The notes: generated from the sequence alone by a model not told the origin. DNA of 64,000 nt from Lachnospiraceae bacterium (GCA_014239155.1 JAAZZQ010000035.1:1-64000), one strand, 5' to 3'; shown: positions 37,432 through 46,915, counted from the stretch's first letter. Numbers and translations are program-made.

Positions 37432-37455
37432 AATTTACATTACTCTATACAAATA

Positions 37456-38883
37456 TTAACAGCACAGCGCATACATTGTAGAAGCGCCTGCTCCAGTACC
37501 GCCATAGGCGTAGAATGCAGGGGAATTTTCAGAGTCATAAGACTCCGCAGTACCCGCAATATCCAGATGAATCCACTGACGCCCCTCTGCAAACACACGG
37601 ATAAACAACCCTGCTGTAATCGTGCCACAAGTGTCCCCACCTGTATTTTTAACATCTGCCCACTTGCTTTCAATCATGCGCTCATGTGCCTTATAAAACG
37701 GAAGTCGCACATAATGCTCGCCGGAAATATGCTGTGCACGTACAAACTCCTCGTAAAATTCCTCACCATCTGCCAGCATAGGAGCCATCTGTTTGCCAAA
37801 AGTTGTTCCTGCTGCCCCAGTCAGTGTCGCAATATCCAATACACGCTGCGCCTGCTCATGTCGAACTGCAAATGCCACTGCATCCGCCAGTATCAGACGC
37901 CCCTCTGCATCGGTATTTAATATCTCAATTGTCTTGCCACTGTAAGAAGAAATCACATCCCCTGGAAGCATGGCATCCGATGAGATACGATTCTCACACA
38001 TAGGAATCACTGCCACCGTGTTTTTCGTACCGCCAGCCTTTGCCAGCGTGTACATGGCAGCAATTACAGCGGCAGACCCCGCCATATCCCCCTTGATTCC
38101 CTCCATAGAACCTGACGCCTTTACACAATAACCGCCTGTATCCACAGTGACGCCCTTACCAACGAGCGCAGTAATCACACCGTCTTTCTGCGGCAAATAA
38201 CGAATCACTGTCAGACATGGCTCGTAGCTGCTGCCCTTTCCCACTGTCAAAAGCGCCTCCATGCCAAGTTCTACAAGCGCCGCCCGGTCGTAGATTTCTA
38301 CCTGTGCGGGCAACTCTTTAAAAAGCTTTTTCACCCGCCTTGCATACTCCATAGGACGAAGTAAATTTGACGGGCTGTTTACAGCATCACGCGCAAAATA
38401 AATTCCTTCTGTAAACGCCTTTTTTTCGTTCAATATGCGCGCATTCTCTGCGTCTGACATGACACCGCACAACACAATCTCACGCATTGTACCAGACGTG
38501 TCTGGATTCGACTTGTATTTTGCAGGCTCATAGCACGCAAGTAACAATCCCTCAAATGCTGCGCCTATAAGCTCTCGCTCCTTTCCTGCAAGCTCCTCCG
38601 CCACTTGGTCAGATGTCAGAAGCGGAATCGTCAGCGTGTCCGTATATGCTTTTGATGCGTTAACCGCCTTCGCATAAACATTCTTAACTTCCATCCAGTC
38701 TGCCACACCATCACCAACTCCAACCATCAGGCAAAAATTACCGCCAACTGCCGGAATGATACAGGTCTGTAAGTAATCGCCCTCAAAAAACTTACCATAG
38801 TTTTTTGCCTTTGCCTGCTCTTTCGTAAAAAACTGTATTTGTAACTGCTCTGGAACAGTCTCTTTCATTATAATATTTACCAT
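37456..38883 (-). CDS. pepA: Leucyl aminopeptidase, M17 family
   Basis: M17 enzymes are cytoplasmic, two-metal hexameric aminopeptidases. The catalytic C-terminal domain has GKGVTVDTGGYCVK and NTDAEGRLILADAV, which hold the metal ligands and the conserved Lys and Arg. At 475 residues it is of usual length. GGAGG precedes the ATG. As the last gene of an operon with GH29, CBM9-like, GH18 and transglutaminase-fold genes, it suggests that glycopeptides, not only free glycans, are taken in and digested. Confidence 0.92.
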   Translation of the reverse strand: MVNIIMKETVPEQLQIQFFTKEQAKAKNYGKFFEGDYLQTCIIPAVGGNFCLMVGVGDGVADWMEVKNVYAKAVNASKAYTDTLTIPLLTSDQVAEELAGKERELIGAAFEGLLLACYEPAKYKSNPDTSGTMREIVLCGVMSDAENARILNEKKAFTEGIYFARDAVNSPSNLLRPMEYARRVKKLFKELPAQVEIYDRAALVELGMEALLTVGKGSSYEPCLTVIRYLPQKDGVITALVGKGVTVDTGGYCVKASGSMEGIKGDMAGSAAVIAAMYTLAKAGGTKNTVAVIPMCENRISSDAMLPGDVISSYSGKTIEILNTDAEGRLILADAVAFAVRHEQAQRVLDIATLTGAAGTTFGKQMAPMLADGEEFYEEFVRAQHISGEHYVRLPFYKAHERMIESKWADVKNTGGDTCGTITAGLFIRVFAEGRQWIHLDIAGTAESYDSENSPAFYAYGGTGAGASTMYALCC

Positions 38884-38997
38884 AATAATCCTCCACTCAA
38901 ACTAATACAGCATTGCTTAAATAATGATGAATACAGCACCTACCATTTGCACCAGCACTGCGTTGTCGTCAGTCAACAATGCCACCGTGCCACTGTA

Positions 38998-40428
38998 CTA
39001 GCACAGACAAAATACCCTTCCAATTGGCGCCTTGTCACCTATCCACGGCTCTGCCGTAACAAGATAACCACCATTCTTGCACTCAAAAGGAAGCACCGCA
39101 CCTGTATCCAGCGCCGTAATCTGCTGCACACTGCCCTCGTAGGGAATCCAGACTGTCTCAGAAACCACGTCTGTCTCAGCTCCAAATGTCTCAATCGCGT
39201 AAACCACTTGTTCTTTTTGTGTAAAGCCAATTCCGTCTTTTTTGTATGGAGCACATGGCCGTGTACCATAAATCGCATCACCATATACATTCATCCACTC
39301 GCCAATTCCGCGCAGGCTTTCCACTGCCCCCCTTGGAAGACGCCCATCTGGTTGCGGTCCCACATTCAGCGCAAGGTTGCCACCCTTCACCACAATATCT
39401 ACCAACAGACAAATAACTTCTCGTGGTGTCTTATAGGTGTCCTCATACACAAAGGAAAACGAAGTTCCAAGTGTGATGCAGCTCTCCCACGGAATATCTA
39501 ACGGTTCGTCAGGCACGCGCTGTTCTGGCGTGACATAATTCTCATACACACCACCCACTGTCCTATCGGCACAAAGCATTCCTGGCTGAAACTTTCTTAC
39601 TCGCTCAATCACTTCACCCAAACGAATATCTTGCCCGTTTTGCGCACACACCCAGCCTGCATCAAACCACATTCCGTCAATCTGCCCATATCTACTGCCC
39701 AACTCCAGAATCTGGTTCTGTGTAAATGTAACAAAGCGCTCCCATTCCTCTGGTTTTTCCGCTGGATTATAAGATGGTCCCCTGTGTTGATAACTTCCTC
39801 TCTCAAAATTCTCACTCCAATAGCTGTCCACATGCCAATCCGCCTTTGAAAAGTATGTAATAATGCCTAAATCACGCTTGCGGAAAGACTCAAATAAATG
39901 TGCGCAAATATCTGCATAATGGTTGGTATGAAACGGACAATCTGGCGCTGTTACCTTATAGTCAGAATATTTGCTGTCCCACATACAGAAGCCATCGTGG
40001 TGCTTTGTTGTAAACAACAAATATTTTGTGCCTGCTGCCTTCGCAATATCCGCCCATTTCTCTGGCTCAAAACGAATTGGATTAAAGGTTTTGTTTAAAT
40101 CAAAATACTGTTTCTTGAACGCTTCTCCTGTCACTTCCCAGTCAATACAATGTCTTGACCAGCAAGCATCTGCGTCTGAGAGCGCCCACGACTCCACAAT
40201 GCCAAGCTGACTATAAGCACCCCAGTGCATCATCAATCCGAGCTTTTGATCACGAAACCACTCAATCTTTTGCAGCACTTTGGGATCTTTGGTCCATACA
40301 TAGCGGTCCTTTGTGCTGTAGTTATGAACACCATTTTCCACAATCTCCTTCTCCGGTTCCTGCTCACCGTTCTGCTCTGTACCAGAGAGTGTTTCCTCCA
40401 TATCCACTTCTTTCTTTAAAGCTTCCAT
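38998..40428 (-). CDS. Alpha-L-fucosidase, GH29, copy 2
   Basis: A second, distant GH29 enzyme of 476 residues with a charged N-terminal extension of about 45 residues. Motifs are WFRDQKLGLMMHWGAYSQLG, KHHDGFCMWDSKYSD and the nucleophile Asp in DGMWFDAGW. No signal peptide. The start at 40428 has AAAGGATTATAGAT in front; the upstream codon at 40452 does not. The difference from copy 1 suggests a different fucose linkage, for example core against antennary. Operon partners are CBM9-like and pepA. Confidence 0.88.
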   Translation of the reverse strand: MEALKKEVDMEETLSGTEQNGEQEPEKEIVENGVHNYSTKDRYVWTKDPKVLQKIEWFRDQKLGLMMHWGAYSQLGIVESWALSDADACWSRHCIDWEVTGEAFKKQYFDLNKTFNPIRFEPEKWADIAKAAGTKYLLFTTKHHDGFCMWDSKYSDYKVTAPDCPFHTNHYADICAHLFESFRKRDLGIITYFSKADWHVDSYWSENFERGSYQHRGPSYNPAEKPEEWERFVTFTQNQILELGSRYGQIDGMWFDAGWVCAQNGQDIRLGEVIERVRKFQPGMLCADRTVGGVYENYVTPEQRVPDEPLDIPWESCITLGTSFSFVYEDTYKTPREVICLLVDIVVKGGNLALNVGPQPDGRLPRGAVESLRGIGEWMNVYGDAIYGTRPCAPYKKDGIGFTQKEQVVYAIETFGAETDVVSETVWIPYEGSVQQITALDTGAVLPFECKNGGYLVTAEPWIGDKAPIGRVFCLC

Positions 40429-40467
40429 ATCTATAATCCTTTCTGAAATCATTCTATCATTTTATTT

Positions 40468-40490
40468 CAAGAATGCCATCGGCATTCTTG
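40468..40490. repeat. Short perfect hairpin CAAGAATGCC-ATC-GGCATTCTTG
   Basis: A 10-bp perfect stem in the 241-bp gap upstream of the GH29 gene. It is related to the hairpin at 8967 by a compensating A-T to G-C change. The rest of this gap holds two weaker inverted repeats (TATCTCAGT.../CCACTTAT...) and no ORF. Confidence 0.5.
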
Positions 40491-40669
40491 CTGCGGTGTA
40501 CGAGTCAGCTCTGCTAACAGATTACAGATTCGCACGCCTGCAATCCTACTGGAAGCTTATCTCAGTTGGAAATTGTACTCCCACTAAGATAAAATTGTAT
40601 TTTACTCACCACTTATAAAAGTGGGAAGATTCTCTGACTGAGGTAAAATCTATGCGATTGTACACATTG

Positions 40670-41689
40670 TTAATTCTTCTCATACACATAAGCTCTGCCA
40701 TCTCCCTGTACAGCAAGTTGACGTTTTTTGTCTTTGCTGTCACACCAAATTTCAAAAGTGTGGCATGTCGCTGCGTAAGATGGATTAATCGTATAATCTT
40801 TTCCGTCCATAAAGGAAGACAAGTTTTCTGGAAAATGACCATTTTCATCATAATAGCAGTTCACATCGTAATACAAGCGACGCAGCTCCCACTTATCACG
40901 TTCATCCTGTGGAATCTCATACGTCTCTGTTCCGTCTGTAAAAAATACAAATCCCCACAATTCAGGATAATGAATATTTACAACTCCGGTAGGCGCCCAG
41001 ACCCAGTTGTCCTCAGGCAATGTATTTCCATTCGCGTCACAGCGCTTTACATAGGTGTTATCCTTTATGTCCACTTTCCACTGTACGCGCGAAAAATTAA
41101 CGCGGTAATACTCGCCAGGCTTCGGGCTTCTCTTTTCTTTTGCGCACTCGTTTACAGCAGAGAATGGAATTACCACTTCCACTGACCAACGCTGATTGTC
41201 CGCAGATGGGTCATTCAACGCACCATCAATATGTACCGCGCTTCTCATACCATGCAAATCAAATCCATTAAGTGGTTTGCCACCATCGCGATAAGTTTTG
41301 GTCAGGAACAAATCCCAGACTGTATTTTTAGCGTTCATCTCAAATTCATAATACTGGTGTGTATCTGAGTCTGGATCAATAAAAATTTCAAAATCATTGT
41401 CCTGAAAAATTACGCTGTCGCGCTCTGTCAAATGTCCCCAAATTTCATTTCCCTCAAGCACCGCACCGACATAAAGATTATTGTCATCCCATAGCATCTT
41501 GGCACGTGTCACAAAACGAGGCTTCTCCCGCTTGTCTCCCTCAATATCAACAAATGCATCTGTAAACTCCGCGTCCTCCCAAAATTCCTTATCCAAACGC
41601 CCATTCAACTCGAAAGCCTTTGTGGCACGCCTACAATAATATATGGGTGGGTTAAAGCTAATATCTGGTTTTGGTATTCTATAATCCAT
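40670..41689 (-). CDS. CBM9-like carbohydrate-binding protein, cytoplasmic
   Basis: The 339-residue protein is largely a CBM9/DUF1083-like beta sandwich: LNGRLDKEFWEDAEF, VTRAKMLWDDNNLYVGAVL, FQDNDFEIFIDPDSDTHQYYEFEMNA and WSVEVVIPFSAV are all family hallmarks. CBM9 binds sugar ends, but no catalytic domain and no signal peptide are present, so its task inside the cell is unclear. It follows GH18 by 32 bases. Confidence 0.8.
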   Translation of the reverse strand: MDYRIPKPDISFNPPIYYCRRATKAFELNGRLDKEFWEDAEFTDAFVDIEGDKREKPRFVTRAKMLWDDNNLYVGAVLEGNEIWGHLTERDSVIFQDNDFEIFIDPDSDTHQYYEFEMNAKNTVWDLFLTKTYRDGGKPLNGFDLHGMRSAVHIDGALNDPSADNQRWSVEVVIPFSAVNECAKEKRSPKPGEYYRVNFSRVQWKVDIKDNTYVKRCDANGNTLPEDNWVWAPTGVVNIHYPELWGFVFFTDGTETYEIPQDERDKWELRRLYYDVNCYYDENGHFPENLSSFMDGKDYTINPSYAATCHTFEIWCDSKDKKRQLAVQGDGRAYVYEKN

Positions 41690-41721
41690 AATATATCCCT
41701 CCTAAATTTTCAATCCTTCTC

Positions 41722-42738
41722 TTATTCCTTGTCAAGCTCCTTACGCATATGAGAAACTAGCGTGCGTGTGCCGTCATCCTCGTAAACCCAAAACATAATT
41801 CCGTAAAGCTTCTGCTCCTTGAGCCATGCAATCTTGCACGAAAGAGACTCTTCGTCGTCATAGCTAATAAACCGCTCCCCATTAAAAAGCCAAGGCGCCT
41901 TGGCTTCATCATCCCAGTAGCGAGTATAGCCATTTTTATTAATAAAATCTGCCGTTAGCACATGGAATGGATGTCCTGGAACAGGACTTTTTGCATGTTG
42001 AATCAAACCATGATTTCGATCAGGAACACCTTCCCACTCCCTACTGTAAAATGCAGCGCCAATTACAATCTTGTCACGTGGCACGCCCGCCTCATGAAAA
42101 GTCCGCACAGCCTTCTCCACACAGGGGTCAAACAAATCTGTCTGGTCTGCGAACAGGCTGGTATGATGCCCTGTGAGCACCTGAAAACTTCCGCGCAGAT
42201 CATATGTCATAAGCTGTACATAATCAAGACAGGCTGCCACCTTTTCCATCTGTGTATTCTTGAGATAATAAGTATCTCCTCCCGCCGCAATTGTTAGAAG
42301 ATAACGCCCTGACTCCTCCTGCTCAAATGCCTTTCGGATCCTCTGCAACAGCAATGTGAAATTCTCCTTGTCCTCTGGCCTCGCGTCAATACCCGCAAAA
42401 TCCATGCAAGGATACTCCCAATCCAGATCCACACCATCCAGCCCATACGTTTTCACTAGCGCCACGCAATCCTTTGCAAAAGTCTCCCTTCCTTCCAGCG
42501 TACTTGCCATATCAGAGAATCCGCCCGCACTCCATCCTCCAATGGACAATACCAGTTTCACCTCAGGATGAATTGTCCGAATCCTTTCAATCGCATCACA
42601 GCACTCAGGATGTTCCCACACAACACGCCCAGAAACTATATGGCCAAACGCAATGTTAATAACATCGAGTGCTCGAACGTCCTTCTCCAGCATATTTGCC
42701 AGTTCCTTTTCGCCTACGTACCCTATCAAACGATTCAT
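41722..42738 (-). CDS. GH18 glycosidase, cytoplasmic
   Basis: A compact 338-residue GH18 barrel with SIGGWSAGG and the catalytic motif DGVDLDWEYP (Asp101 to Glu108); QLMTYDLRG and the final MFWVYEDD complete the active site. No signal peptide or binding module. GH18 includes chitinases and endo-beta-N-acetylglucosaminidases. By context it would cut the GlcNAc-GlcNAc core of imported glycopeptides or the chitobiose left on them. Confidence 0.88.
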   Translation of the reverse strand: MNRLIGYVGEKELANMLEKDVRALDVINIAFGHIVSGRVVWEHPECCDAIERIRTIHPEVKLVLSIGGWSAGGFSDMASTLEGRETFAKDCVALVKTYGLDGVDLDWEYPCMDFAGIDARPEDKENFTLLLQRIRKAFEQEESGRYLLTIAAGGDTYYLKNTQMEKVAACLDYVQLMTYDLRGSFQVLTGHHTSLFADQTDLFDPCVEKAVRTFHEAGVPRDKIVIGAAFYSREWEGVPDRNHGLIQHAKSPVPGHPFHVLTADFINKNGYTRYWDDEAKAPWLFNGERFISYDDEESLSCKIAWLKEQKLYGIMFWVYEDDGTRTLVSHMRKELDKE

Positions 42739-42766
42739 GCTTATTACCTCCTTTTTCTTCTTTAAA

Positions 42767-45181
42767 TCAACACGAAATCCGCATTAACATCTGCGCAATA
42801 CTTCCTACATTATATCCACAAGTGGCGTAGATTCCGCTACCACCTTCATCAAGTACAACCGCAAGAGGATATGTCTTCTTCGTCAACCCTGCTGCCTCCG
42901 CAATCTGCACGGCTGCTTCCGTATCATCTACATATGCAAGACGAATGTCTGGCGCGGCGTGCATAAGTTTCGCAAGTGTTCCATCCTGCTTCTGTCTCTG
43001 CCCACTCAATAAGAAAATACGCTTCTGACAATTCAACACATCTGACATACGCTCAAGCAATTCATTTAAAATATGTTCTGTAGGCTCCTCACCCTCACAA
43101 ATCCAGATACAGATCGCACGCTGTCCATCACGCAGTGACTCCAGTGTATGCATAACATTCCGTTCTGCATTTGCTAGATGCAACCTCACTTCAGGCAATT
43201 TAATACGCAGTGCATCTTGGTTTGCATTACTCCGCTCAAGTGCAATCTCCTTACGCTCTCCTGGACAAAGTGTAAAAAAGTATTCCATAAAACGTTGGCT
43301 GCCACCCGTCAAGCGCACTGTTGTTGTCACATGGTACGCTCCTGGCTCCGCCTCCAACACAAGCTGCTCCTCTTCCCAAGGGCTCTCCTCCATATCCAGC
43401 ACACGAAATGTGCCGTCTTCCATATATTCTACGCTCCAATCCGTAAGGTACACCCACTTATTTCCATTTGCTAGAAATACAATGTTGCCATATTCCTGCT
43501 CAGAACACTTATCAGAATCCATAACAGAATGGAACACACCATTTTGATAATATTGCGGCTCTCCTGTCACAGGATGCAAACGCGCCGGAATACCACAGCT
43601 CCGTGCAACTGCCACAAACAATATCTTCTGGTCTGCTGCGCTTCCTCTACCTCCTTTGAGCACTGTAAGCGGATTCATGCGAAGTGTAGGATATGCATCT
43701 TCCGTCGGAATCTTCACCTTCGCACACACTTCCTTCCAGATGCGTGCAGGCTCTTCTCTAAATGCTGGTGCGCATGCTCCCATTATTTGCTTTATGCCGC
43801 TGCGCCATGCAAAAAGTTCCTCATGTTCAATGCGTGGATTTAATATGTAGTCTACAAAAATTTGTTCCTCTATGCTGTCTTGAAACGCTAACGCTTCTGT
43901 CAGATGATCTTCTAACACTGCGGCATTTAGATCATAATAATCTTTATCTGACAATGCCTTGAGCATTTTCATACGACAAGGGTTTTTATCCTTTTCCAGA
44001 AAGCTTATCACTTCCTCAAAATTACCGCCTGCCATTTTCAAAAGTTTTTCTGCCTGTGGAAACTGTGCACCGCGCACTGCATCATAATAAGATGCAATTC
44101 GTTCTTCTCGCATTTTTTTCGCCTGTTCAAGCTCCTGCTTAAATGCATCCGGCACATGCGGATTCTCCTCTATGCTTTTATCCCCTTCCGGTGCAATAAA
44201 TTCCCCTTTTTGCCATGTATTAAAAGTGACAGGCTCCAAAACTACCCTATGTTTACCAGACTTCATCATCTGTATTATTCCCGTATAATATACATTATCC
44301 TTCACTGCACTCACTTGCACACTCCCTAGTCCGAATTGCACTTGCACCTCACCGTTTTGATTGGTGTGCAGCGTAGCAATCAAACCATAATGGGCATAGT
44401 TAAGCACTTTAAAGTGTACCTGCATATCAGCAAACAAACTGCCATCGTTAGCGCACAGCGTCAGAACTGCCGTGACAGTCTTTGCGTAATGCGCTGTGAC
44501 ATTATGATATGTAACAGCACCATTGTGAGAAATAATATCATCACCATGCTCTTGCAAACCAAAGCTTCGCGCATGCACAAGAATCGCTCTGGAGGCAGGA
44601 AGGCTAAACCACCCCTGATTGAGCACTGGCTCCGGCTCACAAGCTCCAAAATATTGCCAGCGACCTCCACAGTACACCTCCACCCATGCATGGTTGTCAT
44701 TGCAGTGCGCCCACAAAGGCGCATACACCTGACGGGCAGCAATCCCCACACTGCGCAACACAGTCACCGCAAAGGTACTTTCTTCTCCACAACGCCCAAA
44801 GCCACTCTTGTAGACCGTTACTGCATTTGCTGTGCGCGCATCTGCCTGATGATATGTCGCATTCTGGGCACACCAGAGATTTACACGCAGAATCGCTTCC
44901 TCCAAAGAAAGCCCATCCAAAACAGGCATCACCATGTCATAAAATAACTTGTAACAATCCTCAATACGCTCGCTGTTTACTCTGTATGCTGCCACATTTT
45001 CCAAAAAAATCTCTTCAGGCAGTTCACTGCACCATGCCACATGCTCCCGCAGCCAAGCCGCATGTTCCGCAAAAGCGTACAACACTTTCTCGGGTACATC
45101 AACCTTGTCACAATATGGCATCCCACTTTGGTAATACGCCAATATCCTCTCTATAAGGACTGGTGTGACCATTTGATCCAT
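42767..45181 (-). CDS. Transglutaminase-fold protein, candidate N-glycan amidase
   Basis: An 804-residue cytoplasmic protein of four parts. A helical start leads to a transglutaminase-like domain (about 95-200) with Cys131 in GRCGEESTF and His164 in DNHAWVEVY; GACEPEP (179-185) stands where the Asp of the triad is expected. A beta-rich region follows, then a second, cysteine-less copy (about 500-545, GGRGSAADQ with Ser514 in the Cys position). The last about 110 residues look thioredoxin-like. The RCGE and HxWxEVY pattern is shared with eukaryotic peptide:N-glycanase as well as with other bacterial transglutaminase-like proteins. It heads an operon with GH18, CBM9-like, GH29 and an aminopeptidase. 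Deglycosylation of Asn-linked glycans or peptide cleavage are both possible. Confidence 0.72.
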   Translation of the reverse strand: MDQMVTPVLIERILAYYQSGMPYCDKVDVPEKVLYAFAEHAAWLREHVAWCSELPEEIFLENVAAYRVNSERIEDCYKLFYDMVMPVLDGLSLEEAILRVNLWCAQNATYHQADARTANAVTVYKSGFGRCGEESTFAVTVLRSVGIAARQVYAPLWAHCNDNHAWVEVYCGGRWQYFGACEPEPVLNQGWFSLPASRAILVHARSFGLQEHGDDIISHNGAVTYHNVTAHYAKTVTAVLTLCANDGSLFADMQVHFKVLNYAHYGLIATLHTNQNGEVQVQFGLGSVQVSAVKDNVYYTGIIQMMKSGKHRVVLEPVTFNTWQKGEFIAPEGDKSIEENPHVPDAFKQELEQAKKMREERIASYYDAVRGAQFPQAEKLLKMAGGNFEEVISFLEKDKNPCRMKMLKALSDKDYYDLNAAVLEDHLTEALAFQDSIEEQIFVDYILNPRIEHEELFAWRSGIKQIMGACAPAFREEPARIWKEVCAKVKIPTEDAYPTLRMNPLTVLKGGRGSAADQKILFVAVARSCGIPARLHPVTGEPQYYQNGVFHSVMDSDKCSEQEYGNIVFLANGNKWVYLTDWSVEYMEDGTFRVLDMEESPWEEEQLVLEAEPGAYHVTTTVRLTGGSQRFMEYFFTLCPGERKEIALERSNANQDALRIKLPEVRLHLANAERNVMHTLESLRDGQRAICIWICEGEEPTEHILNELLERMSDVLNCQKRIFLLSGQRQKQDGTLAKLMHAAPDIRLAYVDDTEAAVQIAEAAGLTKKTYPLAVVLDEGGSGIYATCGYNVGSIAQMLMRISC

Positions 45182-45225
45182 TTCCGTTTCCTCCTAAATT
45201 ATAAATTATGACGAAAATTTTTTTG

Positions 45226-45283
45226 AAATGTAACTAAAATACTTTACATTTTGTTAATCATACTATAACAACTTACTTTACAT
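45226..45283. promoter_or_regulatory. Operator-like repeats around the transglutaminase promoter
   Basis: AAATGTAA (45226) and TTACATTT (45244) form an inverted repeat with a 10-base gap. ACTTTACAT occurs twice (45241-45249, 45275-45283), one copy lying in the promoter spacer. The spacing suggests a regulator binding site, distinct from the CG-centred LacI operators. Confidence 0.4.
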
Positions 45284-45290
45284 ATTGCAA
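45262..45290 (-). promoter_or_regulatory. Promoter of the transglutaminase operon
   Basis: On the minus strand TTGCAA (-35) and TATAGT (-10) are separated by exactly 17 bases, about 80 bases before the ATG. Confidence 0.65.
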
Positions 45291-45534
45291 GTAGAATTTC
45301 TTATTTCTTTTATTTTTTAGTAAATATGTCTATTTTGTGTGCGCAACGCCAATTTATCTACGCCGCTATCCCTTCAATATTTGTTACTATTCACAATTTC
45401 TATGGTATAAATAGTAATATAAAATAACAATCCTACTCTTACAAAATGTGTATTTCAACAAACATTTCTTTCTACTTTATGATTGTTTTTTCTACCTTTT
45501 TATGGTATGGTAAACATATAATATTACTACTTTT

Positions 45535-45814
45535 GTAACAGTTCAGGCAAGCTGGCCTGTTACTGCAAAAATCCATTGAAAATCGTCTTTGGCAATGGGA
45601 TTTTTGCTCTCAAACTTTATGTTGTAACAGTTCAGCCCTTGGCTTCCTGTTACAGACATCAAGCCATACAAAACCACTTCGTGGTGGTTTGATGTATCTC
45701 TGCCACTACACAGTTTTACGGACTTTGCAGTAAATGCAAAGTCTTAGACTGAACTGTATTTTACGCTTTCTTACGGTCTTTGCAAGACCTGCAAAGACCT
45801 ATCTGAACTGTTAC
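45535..45814. repeat. Composite palindromic mobile element copy E2 (280 bp)
   Basis: The outer ends are GTAACAGTTCAG and CTGAACTGTTAC, flanked by perfect 8-bp repeats CTACTTTT (45527-45534, 45815-45822). It contains two left-end hairpins (45535, 45625), a GCAAAAATCC/GGGATTTTTGC stem (45565-45607), a CATCAA/TTGATG stem, and two right-end stems (from 45720 and from 45774). This arrangement reads as one element inserted inside another. Confidence 0.85.
45625..45758. repeat. Probable inner element nested in E2
   Basis: The segment from GTAACAGTTCAG to CTGAACTGTA has the full layout of the E1/E3 type. The flanking bases (TTTATG left, TTTACG right) could be a worn target duplication, but this is weak. 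Confidence 0.5.
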
Positions 45815-45907
45815 CTACTTTTTACATTTATAAATTAATACTTGCTGCACACCGCTATTCGTGTGTTTCATTGATTAAATGATGTACCAGCAGATAGGAG
45901 TTTTTCT

Positions 45908-46915
45908 ATGGAAAAAGTGACAATGAATAATATTGCAGAGGCACTCAATATTTCGAGAGTGACTGTCAGCAGGGCATTCAATAACCAGACGGGAGTGTCC
46001 GAGATCTTAAAAGAACAAATCTTTACAAAAGCAAGCGAAATGGGATACACCAAATTTCCCTATCCGTTTGTGAAACCACCTGTCCAGAAAGAGCACACTG
46101 TTTCTCTCATTGTTTCACGACCTGATTCTACCCTATTCTGGACTAATATTATCCACCGCATGGCACAAGAACTTTTAAAATACAATATCAATCTCTTATA
46201 TACTTATGTTCCTTCCATCTACACCAAGGACTTTATGCTGCCTTCTATTTTGTTAAACGATAATGTAGATGGCATTATCACAGTAAATGTGTACGCCCCT
46301 GAAATTTTGGAGATGATTAATTGTCTGCCGATTCCTAAAATTTTTCTTGACACAGTTCCCATGCTGTCTGAACAAAAATTGACAGGGGACCTAGTCTTAA
46401 TCGAAGGATACCAAACAGAATGGAATATCACCCAAATTCTTATCCAAGAAGGACATACAAATATCGGATTTCTGGGAGATATTAATTATGCGCGCACCAA
46501 CATGGAGCGTTATCGCGGCTACTGCGACTGTATGCAAAAACATGGGCTTCCAATCCGTTCCGAATACTGTCTCACCAAGTCCATCGGTGTTTTCTCCTAT
46601 GACCGAGAACTGCGTACCTTTCTGGATTCTTTGACCATCTGGCCGACCGCATTTGTATGTGTCAACGACTATGTAGCGCACTTTGTACAGATTTACATAG
46701 ATGAGAAGTCAAAACAATTGCCACATCCGATTGTACTGACGGGCTTTGACAACACGGGTGAGTTCACCAATATCGCGGGCCGCATTATCACAGCCAATGT
46801 ATCAACCGAATTGCTCGGCAAACGCCTCGCACTACAGTTATTATTTCGCACACAACATTCAGATGCTCCCTACGAACTAACTTTTATCGCATCATCAGTT
46901 GTTCGTTTTCTATAA
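45908..46915 (+). CDS. LacI-family transcriptional regulator
   Basis: The N-terminal helix-turn-helix MNNIAEALNISRVTVSRAFN is followed by a sugar-sensing domain with VCVNDYVAHFV and LTGFDN motifs. TAGGAG lies about 9 bases before the ATG. It is the only plus-strand gene between the transglutaminase operon and the sugar kinase and is the best candidate to control the N-glycan genes. Confidence 0.88.
   Translation: MEKVTMNNIAEALNISRVTVSRAFNNQTGVSEILKEQIFTKASEMGYTKFPYPFVKPPVQKEHTVSLIVSRPDSTLFWTNIIHRMAQELLKYNINLLYTYVPSIYTKDFMLPSILLNDNVDGIITVNVYAPEILEMINCLPIPKIFLDTVPMLSEQKLTGDLVLIEGYQTEWNITQILIQEGHTNIGFLGDINYARTNMERYRGYCDCMQKHGLPIRSEYCLTKSIGVFSYDRELRTFLDSLTIWPTAFVCVNDYVAHFVQIYIDEKSKQLPHPIVLTGFDNTGEFTNIAGRIITANVSTELLGKRLALQLLFRTQHSDAPYELTFIASSVVRFL

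Larger units (their letters stand above)
45182..45907. other. Divergent intergenic region with promoter, operator-like repeats and composite element
   Basis: This 726-bp gap between the transglutaminase operon and the LacI gene holds the leftward promoter, two ACTTTACAT repeats, the composite mobile element and the leader of the LacI gene. The stretch 45291-45526 is A+T-rich with no ORF or clear site. Confidence 0.6.

Noticed and set aside
37312-37920. 202-residue plus-strand ORF
   Set aside because: It is antisense to pepA and crosses a perfect terminator; the real gene has all family motifs.
44336-44947. 203-residue plus-strand ORF
   Set aside because: It is the antisense shadow of the transglutaminase-fold gene.
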